A stretch of 64,000 nt of DNA from Flavobacterium alkalisoli (GCF_008000935.1 NZ_CP042831.1:1364001-1428000); one strand, 5' to 3'; shown: positions 44,638 to 55,804, counted from the stretch's first letter. The notes: generated by a model from the sequence alone, not told the origin. A program made the numbers and translations.

Positions 44638-46929
44638 ATGAACAAGTATAGTAAACGAAGAGAAGCGCTTTTATACCACGCAAAACCCCATCCGGGGAAA
44701 ATACAGGTTGTACCTACAAAAAAATATGCAACACAAAGAGATTTGTCGTTAGCTTATTCGCCTGGGGTGGCAGAGCCTTGTCTTGAAATAGCTAAAGATG
44801 TAAACAACGTTTATAAATATACTGCAAAAGGTAACCTGGTTGCCGTAATTTCTAACGGTACCGCCGTTTTAGGCTTGGGGGATATAGGTCCTGAGGCTTC
44901 AAAACCGGTAATGGAGGGTAAAGGCCTTTTGTTTAAGATTTTTGCCGATATAGATGTTTTTGATATTGAGGTTGGTACTAAAGATGTAGAAAAGTTTATA
45001 GAAACGGTAAAAAATATAGCCCCAACTTTTGGAGGTATAAATCTTGAGGATATTAAGGCTCCAGAGTCTTTTGAAATTGAAAGAAGACTAGTAGAAGAAC
45101 TTAATATTCCTGTAATGCACGATGACCAGCACGGTACAGCCATAATATCTTCGGCTGCACTTTTAAACGCGCTGGAACTTGCCGAAAAAAATATAGAAGA
45201 AGTTAAGGTAGTGGTTTCGGGTGCCGGATCTGCGGCGTTAGCATGTGCTAACCTTTACCTGCTTTTAGGGGTAAAGGCCGAAAATATCACCATGTTTGAT
45301 AAAGATGGTATGCTTGTAAAAAGCCGTACCGATTTGTTAGATATGCAGCTTAAATATGCTAAGGATGCTGAGCCTGTTACTTTAGCCGAAGCGGTGAAAG
45401 GAAGCGATGTTTTCTTAGGGCTTTCGGTAGGTAATGTACTTACACCGGAAATGCTTCTTACAATGAATAATGATCCTATAGTTTTTGCTATGGCAAATCC
45501 GATACCGGAAATAGATTATGACCTTGCTATTGCTACCCGTGAGGATATCATTATGGCGACAGGTAGGTCAGACCATCCTAACCAGGTAAACAACGTACTT
45601 GGTTTCCCTTATATCTTTAGGGGAGCAATGGATGTTAGGGCTACAAAAATTAACGAAGCTATGAAAATGGCTGCTGTTAAGGCGTTGGCAGAGCTTGCTA
45701 AAGCTCCGGTGCCTGAGCAGGTTAATATTGCTTATGGTGAGACCAAGCTTAACTTTGGCCGTGATTATATTATCCCTAAACCATTTGATCCAAGACTTAT
45801 TGCGGTAGTACCTCCTGCTGTTGCTCAGGCAGCAATGGAGTCGGGTGTTGCAGAAAATCCGATTTCCGATTGGGATAAGTACGTTGAGGAACTTTTAGAC
45901 AGGTTGGGTAACGATAACAAAATGGTTAGATTACTTACCAACAGGGCTAAAACAGATCCGAAACGAATTGTATTTGCTGAGGCAGACCATCTTGATGTGC
46001 TTAAAGCAGCACAGATAGTGATGGAAGAAAAAATAGGTATTCCTATCCTGTTAGGTAACAGCGAGATTATCAACGAGCTTAAGGAGGAAATTGGTTTTGA
46101 TGCTCAGGTAACTATAATAGATCCTAAAACTGATGATGAGGAAGAAAGAAGGGATCGTTATGCTAATGTGTTTTGGGAAACAAGACGCAGGAGAGGTGTT
46201 AGCTTACTGGATGCCCAAAAATGGATGAGGGAGCGTAACTACTTTGCAGCCATGATGGTTAACGAGGGAGACGCCGATGCAATGGTTACAGGATATTCAA
46301 GAAGTTATCCTGCAACGGTTAAGCCAATTATGCAGCTTATAGGTAAGGCGCCAAGTGTAACCAAGATTGCTACAACAAATATGATGCTTACCAAAAGAGG
46401 GCCTATTTTCCTTTCCGATACGGCTATAAATCCTAATCCAACGGCTGAAGAGCTTGCTAAGATTGCAATTATGACAGCAAGAACAGTAAGAATGTTTGGT
46501 ATGGAGCCGGTACTGGCAATGGTGTCGTTCTCAAATTTTGGATCGTCGCCAGATCCCGAAGCTGTAAAAGTAAGGCAGGCAGTAGATATCCTTCACGAGG
46601 ATTACCCGGATTTGATAGTTGACGGAGAAATTCAGGCAGATTTTGCTCTAAATCCTGAAATGCTTAAAGATAAGTTCCCGTTTTCTAAAATTGCGGGAAA
46701 AAAAGTAAATACATTAATTTTCCCTAACTTGGATGCAGCTAATATTACATACAAGTTGTTAAAAGAACTTAATAAGGTTGTTTCTATCGGGCCAATTATG
46801 CTTGGAATGAATAAGCCAGTTCACGTATTTCAGTTAGGTGCCAGCGTAGAGGAGATGGTTAATATGGCTGCGGTTGCGGTTGTTGATGCCCAGGAAAAGG
46901 AAAAACGTTTAAAAATGGCAAAAAATTAA
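44638..46929 (+). CDS. maeB: NADP-dependent malic enzyme, MaeB type with phosphotransacetylase domain
   Basis: A 763-residue two-part protein: malic enzyme (about 1-430) with the tyrosine/lysine region SLAYSPGVAEPC, metal-binding MHDDQHGTAI and the nucleotide-binding GAGSAA; then a phosphotransacetylase-like domain (about 440-763), which in this family regulates the enzyme rather than acting on acetyl phosphate. It converts malate to pyruvate with NADPH. Length and order are typical of MaeB. It has its own promoter and is followed by ruvA. Confidence 0.97.
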   Translation: MNKYSKRREALLYHAKPHPGKIQVVPTKKYATQRDLSLAYSPGVAEPCLEIAKDVNNVYKYTAKGNLVAVISNGTAVLGLGDIGPEASKPVMEGKGLLFKIFADIDVFDIEVGTKDVEKFIETVKNIAPTFGGINLEDIKAPESFEIERRLVEELNIPVMHDDQHGTAIISSAALLNALELAEKNIEEVKVVVSGAGSAALACANLYLLLGVKAENITMFDKDGMLVKSRTDLLDMQLKYAKDAEPVTLAEAVKGSDVFLGLSVGNVLTPEMLLTMNNDPIVFAMANPIPEIDYDLAIATREDIIMATGRSDHPNQVNNVLGFPYIFRGAMDVRATKINEAMKMAAVKALAELAKAPVPEQVNIAYGETKLNFGRDYIIPKPFDPRLIAVVPPAVAQAAMESGVAENPISDWDKYVEELLDRLGNDNKMVRLLTNRAKTDPKRIVFAEADHLDVLKAAQIVMEEKIGIPILLGNSEIINELKEEIGFDAQVTIIDPKTDDEEERRDRYANVFWETRRRRGVSLLDAQKWMRERNYFAAMMVNEGDADAMVTGYSRSYPATVKPIMQLIGKAPSVTKIATTNMMLTKRGPIFLSDTAINPNPTAEELAKIAIMTARTVRMFGMEPVLAMVSFSNFGSSPDPEAVKVRQAVDILHEDYPDLIVDGEIQADFALNPEMLKDKFPFSKIAGKKVNTLIFPNLDAANITYKLLKELNKVVSIGPIMLGMNKPVHVFQLGASVEEMVNMAAVAVVDAQEKEKRLKMAKN

Positions 46930-46957
46930 TATATAGCTAATCGTTAGAGAAATTTAT

Positions 46958-46965
46958 TATTTTTG
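46958..46965 (+). promoter_or_regulatory. -7 box TATTTTTG of ruvA-sprA
   Basis: Matches TAnnTTTG 20 bases before the ruvA ATG; a -33 TTTG at the usual distance was not seen. Confidence 0.55.
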
Positions 46966-46985
46966 GAAACGGATAAAAAATTGTT

Positions 46986-47567
46986 ATGATAGCACATCTT
47001 CAGGGAAGACTTGTAGAAAAGACACCAACCGAGGTAGTTATAGACTGCAACGGGGTTGGGTATCAGGTTAATATTTCCCTGCACACCTTTTCTCTTTTGC
47101 CCGATTCGGAAAATATTAAACTTTATACTTTTTTACAGATAAAGGAGGATGCACATACGCTTTTCGGTTTTATGGAAAAAGCCGAAAGGGAGTTGTTTAA
47201 GTTTCTTATTTCTGTTTCAGGGGTAGGGGCAGGTACGGCACGTACTATGCTTTCATCATTGGAGCCAAAACAAATAATACAGGCCATTGCTTCGGGCGAT
47301 GTTGTCACCATACAGTCTATAAAAGGTATTGGTGTAAAAACAGCCCAAAGGGTAATACTTGATCTTAAGGACAAAGTGTTAAAAGTGTATGATTTGGAGG
47401 AAGTTTCAGTTTCGGGCTACAATACAAACAAAGATGAAGCGTTATCTGCGTTAGAGGTCTTAGGATTTAATAAAAAGGCCGCAGAAAAAGTTGTAGAGAA
47501 AATTGTTAGGGAGAATCCGGGTGTGACTGTTGAAACAATTATCAAACAAGCATTAAAAAACTTATAG
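46986..47567 (+). CDS. ruvA: Holliday junction branch migration subunit RuvA
   Basis: A 193-residue protein with the three RuvA domains: OB fold (1-about 62), two helix-hairpin-helix motifs (VSGVGAGTARTML and IKGIGVKTAQRVIL) and the mobile C-terminal domain contacting RuvB (from about 145, ALSALEVLGFNKKAAEK). It binds the four-way junction. Its stop is three bases before the TTG of sprA, so the two genes are in one transcript. Confidence 0.97.
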   Translation: MIAHLQGRLVEKTPTEVVIDCNGVGYQVNISLHTFSLLPDSENIKLYTFLQIKEDAHTLFGFMEKAERELFKFLISVSGVGAGTARTMLSSLEPKQIIQAIASGDVVTIQSIKGIGVKTAQRVILDLKDKVLKVYDLEEVSVSGYNTNKDEALSALEVLGFNKKAAEKVVEKIVRENPGVTVETIIKQALKNL

Positions 47568-47570
47568 TCC

Positions 47571-50500
47571 TTGAAAACAGAATACTCTAAAGATTTTTAT
47601 ATAAAGTTAAAACTGGCTGTTTCGGTATTGTTTTTATTTTTCAGCGTTACCGCGCAGGCTCAGGAAGATGAAGAAGATAACGAAAAGCAGGATACGCTTA
47701 CCGGTTATAGTACCGGGAGGGTAGAGCTTGATAATCCTAAGAGTATAGTAGAGGCCTATACCTATGATCCTGTAACCGACAGATACATATACACAGAAGA
47801 TTTTGAAGGGTTTAATATTACTTACCCTATAATACTTACACCGGAAGAGTATAATGAACTTGTACTTCGCGAATCCATGCGTGAGTATTATCAGCAAAAG
47901 TCTAAGGCGCTTGACGGTAAAGGTACCGAGGAGGAGCAGAAGGACCTCTTGCCAAGATATTATGTAAACTCCAAGTTTTTTGAAACTGTTTTTGGTGGTA
48001 ATACCATAGATATTAAACCGCAGGGTTCGGTAGAGCTTGATTTGGGTGTAAGATATACCAAACAGGATAACCCGTCTCTGTCTCCGCGTAACCGCAAAAC
48101 CTTTACTTTTGATTTTGATCAGCGTATAAGCATGAGCCTTCAGGGTAAAGTAGGTACAAGGCTTGGTGTTACGGCTAACTATGATACCGAATCTACTTTT
48201 GCTTTTCAAAACCTTATTAAATTAGAGTATACGCCTGATGAGGATGATATTATCCAGAAAATAGAAGTAGGTAATGTTAGCTTCCCGCTATCCAACTCAT
48301 TGGTTAGGGGTGCGCAAAGTCTTTTTGGTGTTAAGGCTATGTTCCAGTTTGGAAAAACCAGTATAACAGGTATCTATTCTGAACAGAAATCACAAACAAA
48401 AACGATAACAGCACAGGGAGGTGACCTTATACAGGATTTTAATTTCTTCGCTTTAGAATATGATAGCGATAAGCACTTCTTCCTTTCTCAGTGGTTTAGA
48501 AATAACTATGACAGATCGTTAGAACAGTATCCTTTAATTACAAGCCGTGTTCAGATTACCCGTGTGGAAGTTTGGGTTACAAACAGGCAAAACAGGATAA
48601 ATGCTCAGGAAAATAACTCAAGAAACTTAATTGCGATACAGGATTTAGGTGAGTCACAACTAACAAGTACTTATGACGGATCTGATATTACAGATCAGGC
48701 TGTAGGTTTTGCAGATGTGGTTAATCCCGGGCAATTCTTCCTTCAACCGGTTAACTCTTATCCGGATAACGGAAACAACGGTTTAGACCCTGCATTGGTA
48801 GGTAATGGTAGTTTGTATTTAGATCCTAATATTCGCGAGATTGTTACTTTAAGCAACAATAGTTTTACAAACGGACTTAATGCAAACGAGGGGCGTGACT
48901 ATGCTAAATTGGAAAATGCAAGAAAACTTACTTCAAACGAGTTTACTTTTCATCCGCAGTTAGGTTACATTTCCCTTAATCAAAAACTTAATAATGACGA
49001 AGTACTTGCTGTTGCTTTCCAGTATACGGTAGGTAGTGATGTGTATCAGGTAGGTGAATTTGCAACAGACAGTGCAGATGCCACTACAGTTACAGAATCA
49101 GGTAATCCTGGCGAGCAGCCTGCTGTAAGTACAAAGAGTCTTATATTAAAACTACTTAAGAGTAGTTTGGTAAATGTAAACGAGCCAACATGGGATTTGA
49201 TGATGAAAAACATTTATCAGATTCCGGGTGGTTATCAGTTAACTCAGGAAGATTTCAGGTTTAATATCCTTTATACCGACCCTTCTCCATTAAACTACAT
49301 CACCCCTGCAACTGATGCAGGAGGCAACGTGATTGATCCGTTTCCTGTTGATGAGGAAGTAGCGGAAACACCGCTTTTAAGAGTGTTTAATTTAGACAGG
49401 CTTAGTTATGCTAACGACCCGCAACCGGGTGGTGACGGTTTCTTTGACTTTTACCCCGGTATTACCATAGATCCGCAAAACGGGCGACTTATATTTACTA
49501 CGGTTGAGCCTTTCGGTAGGCACCTTTTTGAAAAATTAAGGCTTGAAAATACCGAGAATTATAGTGAGACAGGAGGAACTTCTTCTTTTAATGCCAACCA
49601 GCAGAAATATGTATTCCGAAGAATGTATAACAGTACTCAGGCTGATGCATTACAGGAAGCCGAAAAGAATAAATTCCAATTAAGGGGTAAATTCAAATCC
49701 AGCGGTGGTGGGGGTATTCCTTTAGGGGCATTTAATGTTCCTCAGGGATCTGTAGTTGTAACTGCAGGTGGTAGGGTACTTGTTGAAGGTGTAGATTATA
49801 CCGTAAACTATCAGTTGGGTAGGGTAGATATCTTAGATCCTTCGCTGCTTAACTCAAACCAACAGATAGAAGTGTCATTAGAAAACAATGCTGTTTTTGG
49901 TCAGCAAACACGTCGTTTTGCAGGTTTCTATCTTGAGCACAAGTTTACCGATAAGTTCCTTGTTGGTGCTTCGATGTTAAATATGGCAGAAAGGCCATTT
50001 ACTACAAAATCAAATTACGGACAGGAGTCTGTTAACAATACTATTTTCGGTTTAAATACTACTTATTCTACAGAGGTGCCTTTCTTTACCCGTTTGGTAA
50101 ATAAACTTCCTAACGTAGATACTGATGTGCCGTCTAATTTATCGGTAAGGGCAGAAATCGCTTACCTTCAGCCGGGAGCATCAAAGGCAGACCAGTTTAA
50201 TAGTGAGCCTACAACTTATGTAGACGATTTTGAAGGGTCGCAAACTACTATAGATATGCGTTCGCCGCAGGCGTGGTCGCTTTCAAGTGCTCCTCTTACG
50301 GTATTTCCGGGTAATGCGCCTCCTGTAGACGATCTGTCTTATGGTTATCAAAGAGGTAAGCTGGCATGGTATACCATAGATCCTACCTTCTTTACTAATC
50401 AGCGTCCGACAAGTATCAATGATGACGATTTGTCTTCTAACAGAACAAGACGTGTTTATTATAATGAGCTTTATCCGGTGACCGATGTAGCTCCGGGACA

Positions 50501-53500
50501 AACTACGGTAGTAAATACGTTAGACTTAAGTTACTTTCCTCAGGAAAGGGGGCCTTATAACTACAACCCTGCAGCTGCTGCAACAGACAGTTTTACCGAA
50601 CTGCAGGCAGAAGATAACTGGGCAGGTATTATGAGGGCGATAACCTCTACCAACTTTGAGCAGAATAACGTAGAATATATTCAGTTTTGGATAATGGATC
50701 CTTATTCAGGGCATGACGGAGATTTTGCTGATCCGGATAATACAGGTTTCCTTGAGATTAACTTAGGGGAAATATCTGAAGATATATTAAAAGATAACAG
50801 AAAGCAATACGAAAACGGACTTCCGGGTGTGGGTAGTACTCAACCTACTTTTACATCTAACTGGAGTAAGGTGCCGGTGTCGCAATCGCTTATTTATGCG
50901 TTTGATACCGATACGGCTAACAGGGCTTTACAGGATGTGGGTCTGGATGGTTTAACGGATGCGGAAGAAGCTGCAAAATATGCTGCACAGGGGTATGGAG
51001 GATATGCCGACCCTGCAGCTGATAATTACCAGTTTTTCCTTGATGCTGACGGCGACGTTATTAACAGATATAAAAATTACAATGGGGTTGAAGGAAACTC
51101 TCCGGTAGATGTAACAAACAATACCAGAGGTTCTACAACAATGCCTGATACCGAGGATATCAACAGGGATAATACAATGAATACCATTGATGCTTATTAC
51201 AGGTATAGAATTCCTATTGAGCCTAACGTTCAGCCAGGTCAGGGCTATGTGGTAGATGCAAGGCCATTTACGGTTGATGTGCCGGGTAATAATGGTACAA
51301 ATGCAGAAACTACAGCAACTGGTAGGTGGCTACAATATAAAATACCTGTTTTGGTTCCTGATGATACAGATGAGGAATATGCTGTAGGAGGTATATCGAG
51401 TACACGTTCCATCCGTTTTATGAGGATGTTTGTTACTGGGTTTAAAAGAGAAATAACACTTCGTTTTGGTGCTCTTGACCTTGTTAGGGGAGAGTGGAGA
51501 AGATATACTGGACAATTTGATAAGACTACCGATCCTGATGGTAACCCTGCCGATCCGGGTACAGGTTTTGACGTAGTTTCGTTAAGTGTTCAGGAAAACG
51601 GGCAGCGTACACCAATTCCTTATGTGTCGCCTCCGGGTGTAATAAGGGAGCAGCTTTATACTAATAATGCTGTTATCAATCAAAATGAGCAGGCACTGTC
51701 TTTAAGAGTATATTCCAATCAGGGGGCAGGAACCGATGACGGTTTAGAGCCTGGTGATTCGCGTGCAGTATTCAAGAACGTGAACGTGGATATGCGTCAG
51801 TTCAAAAAAATAAGAATGTTCCTTCATGCGGAGCCACTTACTCTTGATGGTGCTAATCCTGAGTCGGGAGCTGTGCAAAATGGCGAAATGAAGGCTTTCA
51901 TTAGGTTCGGTAATGACTTTACCGATAACTATTACCAGATTGAGACTGTCTTAGATTTGACAGCTTTAGGAGCAGTTTTGCCGGAAGATGTATGGCTGGA
52001 GCAAAATGAGATAAACCTGCCTTTGGAGATATTAACACAGGTGAAGATTTTAGCCTATCAGGGAGCATTACCAATTGACGATGAAGGGGCAAGCTATGCA
52101 GATGTTAGTACACTGGATGCATCGTTGGGAGACAGGATGACCGTAAGGATTAAAGGTAACCCTAACTTTGGTTTGGTAAGGACTTTAATGGTGGGTATTA
52201 AAAACGGATATGATGTTGGAGAGCCGGGAGCAAGAAAATTGAGAGGAGAAGTTTGGTTTAATGAGCTTCGCCTTTCGGATATGGATAGTAAAGGAGGTAT
52301 GGCCGGTTTGGCAAATATGGATACCAACTTTGCTGATTTTGCAACACTTTCTGCAACGGGTAGGGTAAGTACTGTAGGTTTTGGTTCGATAGAACAGGGG
52401 CCAAACGAGCGTAGCAGGGAAGATGCCAAACAGTATAACATTGTAACCAATGTTAATGTTGGTAAGCTTTTACCTAAAAAATGGGGTATTAACCTGCCAT
52501 TTAACTACGGTGTGGGAGAAGAAATTATTACTCCGGAGTACGACCCATACCAGCAGGATGTTAAGTTGGATCAGATGATTGATCTGGCAGAGACACAGGA
52601 GGAAAAAGACAATATACGAAACAGGGCTATTGACTATACAAAAACTAAGAGTATTAACTTTATAGGGGTTAAAAAAGAAAGGTCTCCGGAACAGAAACCG
52701 CATATTTATGATCCTGAAAATATAACATTATCTTATTCTTATAACCAGATAGATCATCATGATTATGAGATTGAAAACATGCTTGATCAAAGGGTGAGAA
52801 CTTCGGCAGACTATAATTATTCTTTCAGCGCTAAACCTGTTGAGCCTTTTGCTAAAAACAAGATGATGAGCAAAAGCAGATATTGGAAAATATTACAGGA
52901 TTTCAATTTTAATTATGTTCCGTCAAACATATCTTTCAGTACTAACATATTAAGGCAGTTTAACAGGCAGGAGTTCAGGAACGTGGATGTTGAAGGTATT
53001 CCTATTAATCCGTTGTACAGAAGAAACTATTTCTTTGACTATCAGTATGGTTTTAATTATATTCTTTCTAAAGGACTTAAATTTAATTATAGAGCAGCAA
53101 CAAGTAATATTGTAAGAAACTATCTTGATGAAGATGGCGCGCCTATAGATGAGCTAACTGTTTGGGATGGTTTCTGGGATCCGGGTACTGCTAATACCCA
53201 TATGCAGCAGTTAACCATGAACTACGATATTCCTATTAATAAGATACCAACGTTTTCTTTTATTAAGTCGACTTATACCTATACGTCTAATTTCAACTGG
53301 CAGCGTTCTAACGATGCATTACGTTATTATACTCCTCCTGATGAGAATATAACGTATGACTTAGGTAATACCATTCAAAACTCCAGTGAGCATAAGCTGA
53401 ACACCGTTTTTGCTATGGATGATTTTTATAAGTATATAGGTTTAACCAAGAAAAAGCCTGCCAAGAATGCTAAGCCTCAGGCGCCAAAACCGGGTCAGAA

Positions 53501-54938
53501 AATCACCAGTAACGAGAAACCTGCCAGTGATGGTAATATGTTTGTAAACGGGCTTATAGGTGTTGTGACAAGTGTGAAAAATATTGGTGTTGACTATAGG
53601 CAAAATGAAGGTACATTGTTACCGGGTTATACGCAGGGTATTGGTTTCTTTGGAACAAGTAAGCCGGGTATTGATTATATATTTGGAGGGCAGGGTAATA
53701 TTGCTGCTCAAATGGGTGCAGATGGTAACCTTACCACTTATAGGGATTATAACCAAAACTTTACCAGGACAAGAACAGAGGTGCTTAGAATGACAGCTGC
53801 TATCAGTCTTTTCCCTGATTTGAATATAGACCTTAATGCCGACCGATCTTATTCAAGAAACAGTTCTGAACAGTATTTTGTAGATCAAACTAGCGGAAGT
53901 CCTGTATACACACCTGAATCGCCATATAATATGGGTAATATGCAGATGACTACTATCCTTATTAAAACGGCATTTAGCAGGAGTGATGTAAACGGATCGG
54001 AAGCATTTGACCAAATGCGTGAAAACAGGCTTATAATAGCCAACAGGCTTGCTGAAGATTTTTATGGTTCAGCAGGTATTCCAAGATATAATGTGCCGGG
54101 TGAAGACATTAACGCCGGAAGTGATTACAGTGCGGCTAATGCCGGTTATCCTGTAGGCTTTGGTAAAAATACTCAGGCAGTATTATTGCCGTCGTTCCTT
54201 TCAGCTTATTCAGGTAAAGATGCGGCAGATATTAAAACCAGTCCGTTTAGGGATGTTCCGCTGCCAAACTGGATTGTTAAATATACAGGGTTAATGCGTT
54301 ATAAATATTTTAAAGAAAGGTTTAAGCGTTTCTCATTACAGCATGGCTATATTGCCAGGTATAATATTAACTCTTACCGTACTAATTTAGATTATGCAAA
54401 TACGCCTGTTGATGCTAATGGTGATTTTGCTAACCAGATTATTATATCTAATGTTAACCTTAGTGAGCAGTTTAATCCTCTTATCCGTATTGATATGGAG
54501 ATGAAAAACTCTATTAAAATACTTGCCGAGATTAAAAAAGACCGTACGCTTAACATGAGTTTTGATAACAGTTTGCTTACAGAGGTTAGGGGTAATGAAT
54601 ATACCTTAGGTTTAGGTTACCGTATTAAGGATGTAACCATAACTTCGAGCCTTGCAGATAATCCTACGAATGTTATTAAGAGTGATATAAACCTTAAGGG
54701 AGACTTTACTTTAAGAAAGAATGAGACGATAGTGCGTTATCTTGATTATGATAACAATCAGCTTGGTGGTGGGCAAAATATATGGTCGTTTAAGTTTACT
54801 GCCGATTATTCTTTCAGCAAAAACCTTACGGCAATATTCTATTATGACCATTCATTCTCTAAGGCGGTAATATCTACAGCTTATCCGTTAACAAACATAC
54901 GTTCAGGATTTACGCTTAGGTATAATTTTGGAAATTAA
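47571..54938 (+). CDS. sprA: Type IX secretion outer-membrane translocon SprA (SOV)
   Basis: A 2,455-residue protein, the size of the giant SprA beta barrel through which type IX secretion cargo, including gliding adhesins, crosses the outer membrane. A signal peptide (hydrophobic core about 13-24, cleavage near QAQ at 29-31) precedes a long region of repeated beta strands, many ending in aromatic residues and including DFEGSQTTIDMRSPQAW, DPNIREIV and FNELRLSDM, recognisable from SprA. The last residues (SGFTLRYNFGN) form a typical terminal barrel strand. The start is TTG 47571, three bases after ruvA; no upstream ATG is in frame. Confidence 0.95.
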   Translation: MKTEYSKDFYIKLKLAVSVLFLFFSVTAQAQEDEEDNEKQDTLTGYSTGRVELDNPKSIVEAYTYDPVTDRYIYTEDFEGFNITYPIILTPEEYNELVLRESMREYYQQKSKALDGKGTEEEQKDLLPRYYVNSKFFETVFGGNTIDIKPQGSVELDLGVRYTKQDNPSLSPRNRKTFTFDFDQRISMSLQGKVGTRLGVTANYDTESTFAFQNLIKLEYTPDEDDIIQKIEVGNVSFPLSNSLVRGAQSLFGVKAMFQFGKTSITGIYSEQKSQTKTITAQGGDLIQDFNFFALEYDSDKHFFLSQWFRNNYDRSLEQYPLITSRVQITRVEVWVTNRQNRINAQENNSRNLIAIQDLGESQLTSTYDGSDITDQAVGFADVVNPGQFFLQPVNSYPDNGNNGLDPALVGNGSLYLDPNIREIVTLSNNSFTNGLNANEGRDYAKLENARKLTSNEFTFHPQLGYISLNQKLNNDEVLAVAFQYTVGSDVYQVGEFATDSADATTVTESGNPGEQPAVSTKSLILKLLKSSLVNVNEPTWDLMMKNIYQIPGGYQLTQEDFRFNILYTDPSPLNYITPATDAGGNVIDPFPVDEEVAETPLLRVFNLDRLSYANDPQPGGDGFFDFYPGITIDPQNGRLIFTTVEPFGRHLFEKLRLENTENYSETGGTSSFNANQQKYVFRRMYNSTQADALQEAEKNKFQLRGKFKSSGGGGIPLGAFNVPQGSVVVTAGGRVLVEGVDYTVNYQLGRVDILDPSLLNSNQQIEVSLENNAVFGQQTRRFAGFYLEHKFTDKFLVGASMLNMAERPFTTKSNYGQESVNNTIFGLNTTYSTEVPFFTRLVNKLPNVDTDVPSNLSVRAEIAYLQPGASKADQFNSEPTTYVDDFEGSQTTIDMRSPQAWSLSSAPLTVFPGNAPPVDDLSYGYQRGKLAWYTIDPTFFTNQRPTSINDDDLSSNRTRRVYYNELYPVTDVAPGQTTVVNTLDLSYFPQERGPYNYNPAAAATDSFTELQAEDNWAGIMRAITSTNFEQNNVEYIQFWIMDPYSGHDGDFADPDNTGFLEINLGEISEDILKDNRKQYENGLPGVGSTQPTFTSNWSKVPVSQSLIYAFDTDTANRALQDVGLDGLTDAEEAAKYAAQGYGGYADPAADNYQFFLDADGDVINRYKNYNGVEGNSPVDVTNNTRGSTTMPDTEDINRDNTMNTIDAYYRYRIPIEPNVQPGQGYVVDARPFTVDVPGNNGTNAETTATGRWLQYKIPVLVPDDTDEEYAVGGISSTRSIRFMRMFVTGFKREITLRFGALDLVRGEWRRYTGQFDKTTDPDGNPADPGTGFDVVSLSVQENGQRTPIPYVSPPGVIREQLYTNNAVINQNEQALSLRVYSNQGAGTDDGLEPGDSRAVFKNVNVDMRQFKKIRMFLHAEPLTLDGANPESGAVQNGEMKAFIRFGNDFTDNYYQIETVLDLTALGAVLPEDVWLEQNEINLPLEILTQVKILAYQGALPIDDEGASYADVSTLDASLGDRMTVRIKGNPNFGLVRTLMVGIKNGYDVGEPGARKLRGEVWFNELRLSDMDSKGGMAGLANMDTNFADFATLSATGRVSTVGFGSIEQGPNERSREDAKQYNIVTNVNVGKLLPKKWGINLPFNYGVGEEIITPEYDPYQQDVKLDQMIDLAETQEEKDNIRNRAIDYTKTKSINFIGVKKERSPEQKPHIYDPENITLSYSYNQIDHHDYEIENMLDQRVRTSADYNYSFSAKPVEPFAKNKMMSKSRYWKILQDFNFNYVPSNISFSTNILRQFNRQEFRNVDVEGIPINPLYRRNYFFDYQYGFNYILSKGLKFNYRAATSNIVRNYLDEDGAPIDELTVWDGFWDPGTANTHMQQLTMNYDIPINKIPTFSFIKSTYTYTSNFNWQRSNDALRYYTPPDENITYDLGNTIQNSSEHKLNTVFAMDDFYKYIGLTKKKPAKNAKPQAPKPGQKITSNEKPASDGNMFVNGLIGVVTSVKNIGVDYRQNEGTLLPGYTQGIGFFGTSKPGIDYIFGGQGNIAAQMGADGNLTTYRDYNQNFTRTRTEVLRMTAAISLFPDLNIDLNADRSYSRNSSEQYFVDQTSGSPVYTPESPYNMGNMQMTTILIKTAFSRSDVNGSEAFDQMRENRLIIANRLAEDFYGSAGIPRYNVPGEDINAGSDYSAANAGYPVGFGKNTQAVLLPSFLSAYSGKDAADIKTSPFRDVPLPNWIVKYTGLMRYKYFKERFKRFSLQHGYIARYNINSYRTNLDYANTPVDANGDFANQIIISNVNLSEQFNPLIRIDMEMKNSIKILAEIKKDRTLNMSFDNSLLTEVRGNEYTLGLGYRIKDVTITSSLADNPTNVIKSDINLKGDFTLRKNETIVRYLDYDNNQLGGGQNIWSFKFTADYSFSKNLTAIFYYDHSFSKAVISTAYPLTNIRSGFTLRYNFGN

Positions 54939-54972
54939 TAAAAAAACATTTTATAATTATTTTTATAAGGCA

Positions 54973-54980
54973 TACATTTG
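54973..54980 (+). promoter_or_regulatory. -7 box TACATTTG of gcvH
   Basis: Matches TAnnTTTG 18 bases before the gcvH ATG, so gcvH can be expressed apart from sprA. Confidence 0.6.
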
Positions 54981-54998
54981 CTAAAAATATAAACGAAC

Positions 54999-55379
54999 AT
55001 GAATATTCCGGCAAATTTAAAGTACACAAAAGACCACGAGTGGGTTAAAATAGAAGGTGACGTAGCTACTGTAGGTATTACAGATTTTGCTCAAAAAGAA
55101 CTTGGTGATATTGTTTATGTAGAAGTTGAGACCCTAGACCAGACTCTTGATAAAGATGAAGTTTTTGGTACAGTTGAAGCTGTTAAAACAGTATCTGACC
55201 TGTTTTTACCTTTATCAGGTGAAATTGTTGAGTTTAATGAAGCTCTTGAAACGGCTCCTGAAACAGTAAATACTGATGCTTATGGCGACGGTTGGATGAT
55301 TAAAGTAAAAATCGCTAACATGGACGAGGTAAGTGAACTGCTGGATAGCGAACAATATAAAGAGTTAATTGGCGCATAA
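54999..55379 (+). CDS. gcvH: Glycine cleavage system H protein
   Basis: A 126-residue lipoyl carrier that shuttles the aminomethyl group between the P and T enzymes. The lipoylated lysine is in [11 protein letters not shown] (about residue 63), and the overall fold and length ([14 protein letters not shown] through DGWMIKVK) are standard. The other glycine cleavage genes are not nearby. Its end overlaps the start of the VanZ-like gene by 11 bases. Confidence 0.97.
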   Translation: MNIPANLKYTKDHEWVKIEGDVATVGITDFAQKELGDIVYVEVETLDQTLDKDEVFGTVEAVKTVSDLFLPLSGEIVEFNEALETAPETVNTDAYGDGWMIKVKIANMDEVSELLDSEQYKELIGA

Positions 55380-55740
55380 TAAAGCTCTTTGGGGTGCGGT
55401 TTTGTGGATGTTGCTTATTGCAGTATTCTGCCTTATTACTGCTAATACTTTTAGTAGTTTTGAAAGATTTCCGATACCTTATAAAGACAAGATAGTTCAT
55501 TTTACTTTTTATTTTGTGCTGGTGCTTTTATGGAATATTTCTTTAAAGCATCTTAACAATAAGAGGAAATTAAGGCTTTACGTTTTTCTTGGTGCTGTTT
55601 TTTACGGAGTGCTTATAGAAATATTTCAAAAGTTTTTTACTCTTACAAGAAGTTTTGACTTTTCTGATATAGCTGCTAATACATTGGGTGCATTTTTAGG
55701 GACTCTTGTAATATGGCAACTAAATAGAAATAAAGAATAA
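55369..55740 (+). CDS. VanZ-like family membrane protein
   Basis: A 123-residue protein with four predicted membrane helices and the VanZ-like signature: [16 protein letters not shown] in the second helix region, and [29 protein letters not shown] toward the end (IEIxQ and DxxDxxAN). VanZ itself gives teicoplanin resistance, but most relatives have no known function. The start is TTG 55369, overlapping the gcvH stop; a later ATG at 55408 would shorten the first helix. Confidence 0.8.
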   Translation: MAHNKALWGAVLWMLLIAVFCLITANTFSSFERFPIPYKDKIVHFTFYFVLVLLWNISLKHLNNKRKLRLYVFLGAVFYGVLIEIFQKFFTLTRSFDFSDIAANTLGAFLGTLVIWQLNRNKE

Positions 55741-55742
55741 TT

Positions 55743-55770
55743 ATAATCCCGCTAAAGCGGGATTATTTGT
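55743..55770 (+). terminator. Terminator after the VanZ-like gene
   Basis: A perfect 10-bp stem ATAATCCCGC / GCGGGATTAT around TAAA with a T-rich tail, directly after the stop. Confidence 0.85.
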
Positions 55771-55804
55771 TTTAATACCTTATGTATTTTCCGGTTTAAG
55801 AAAT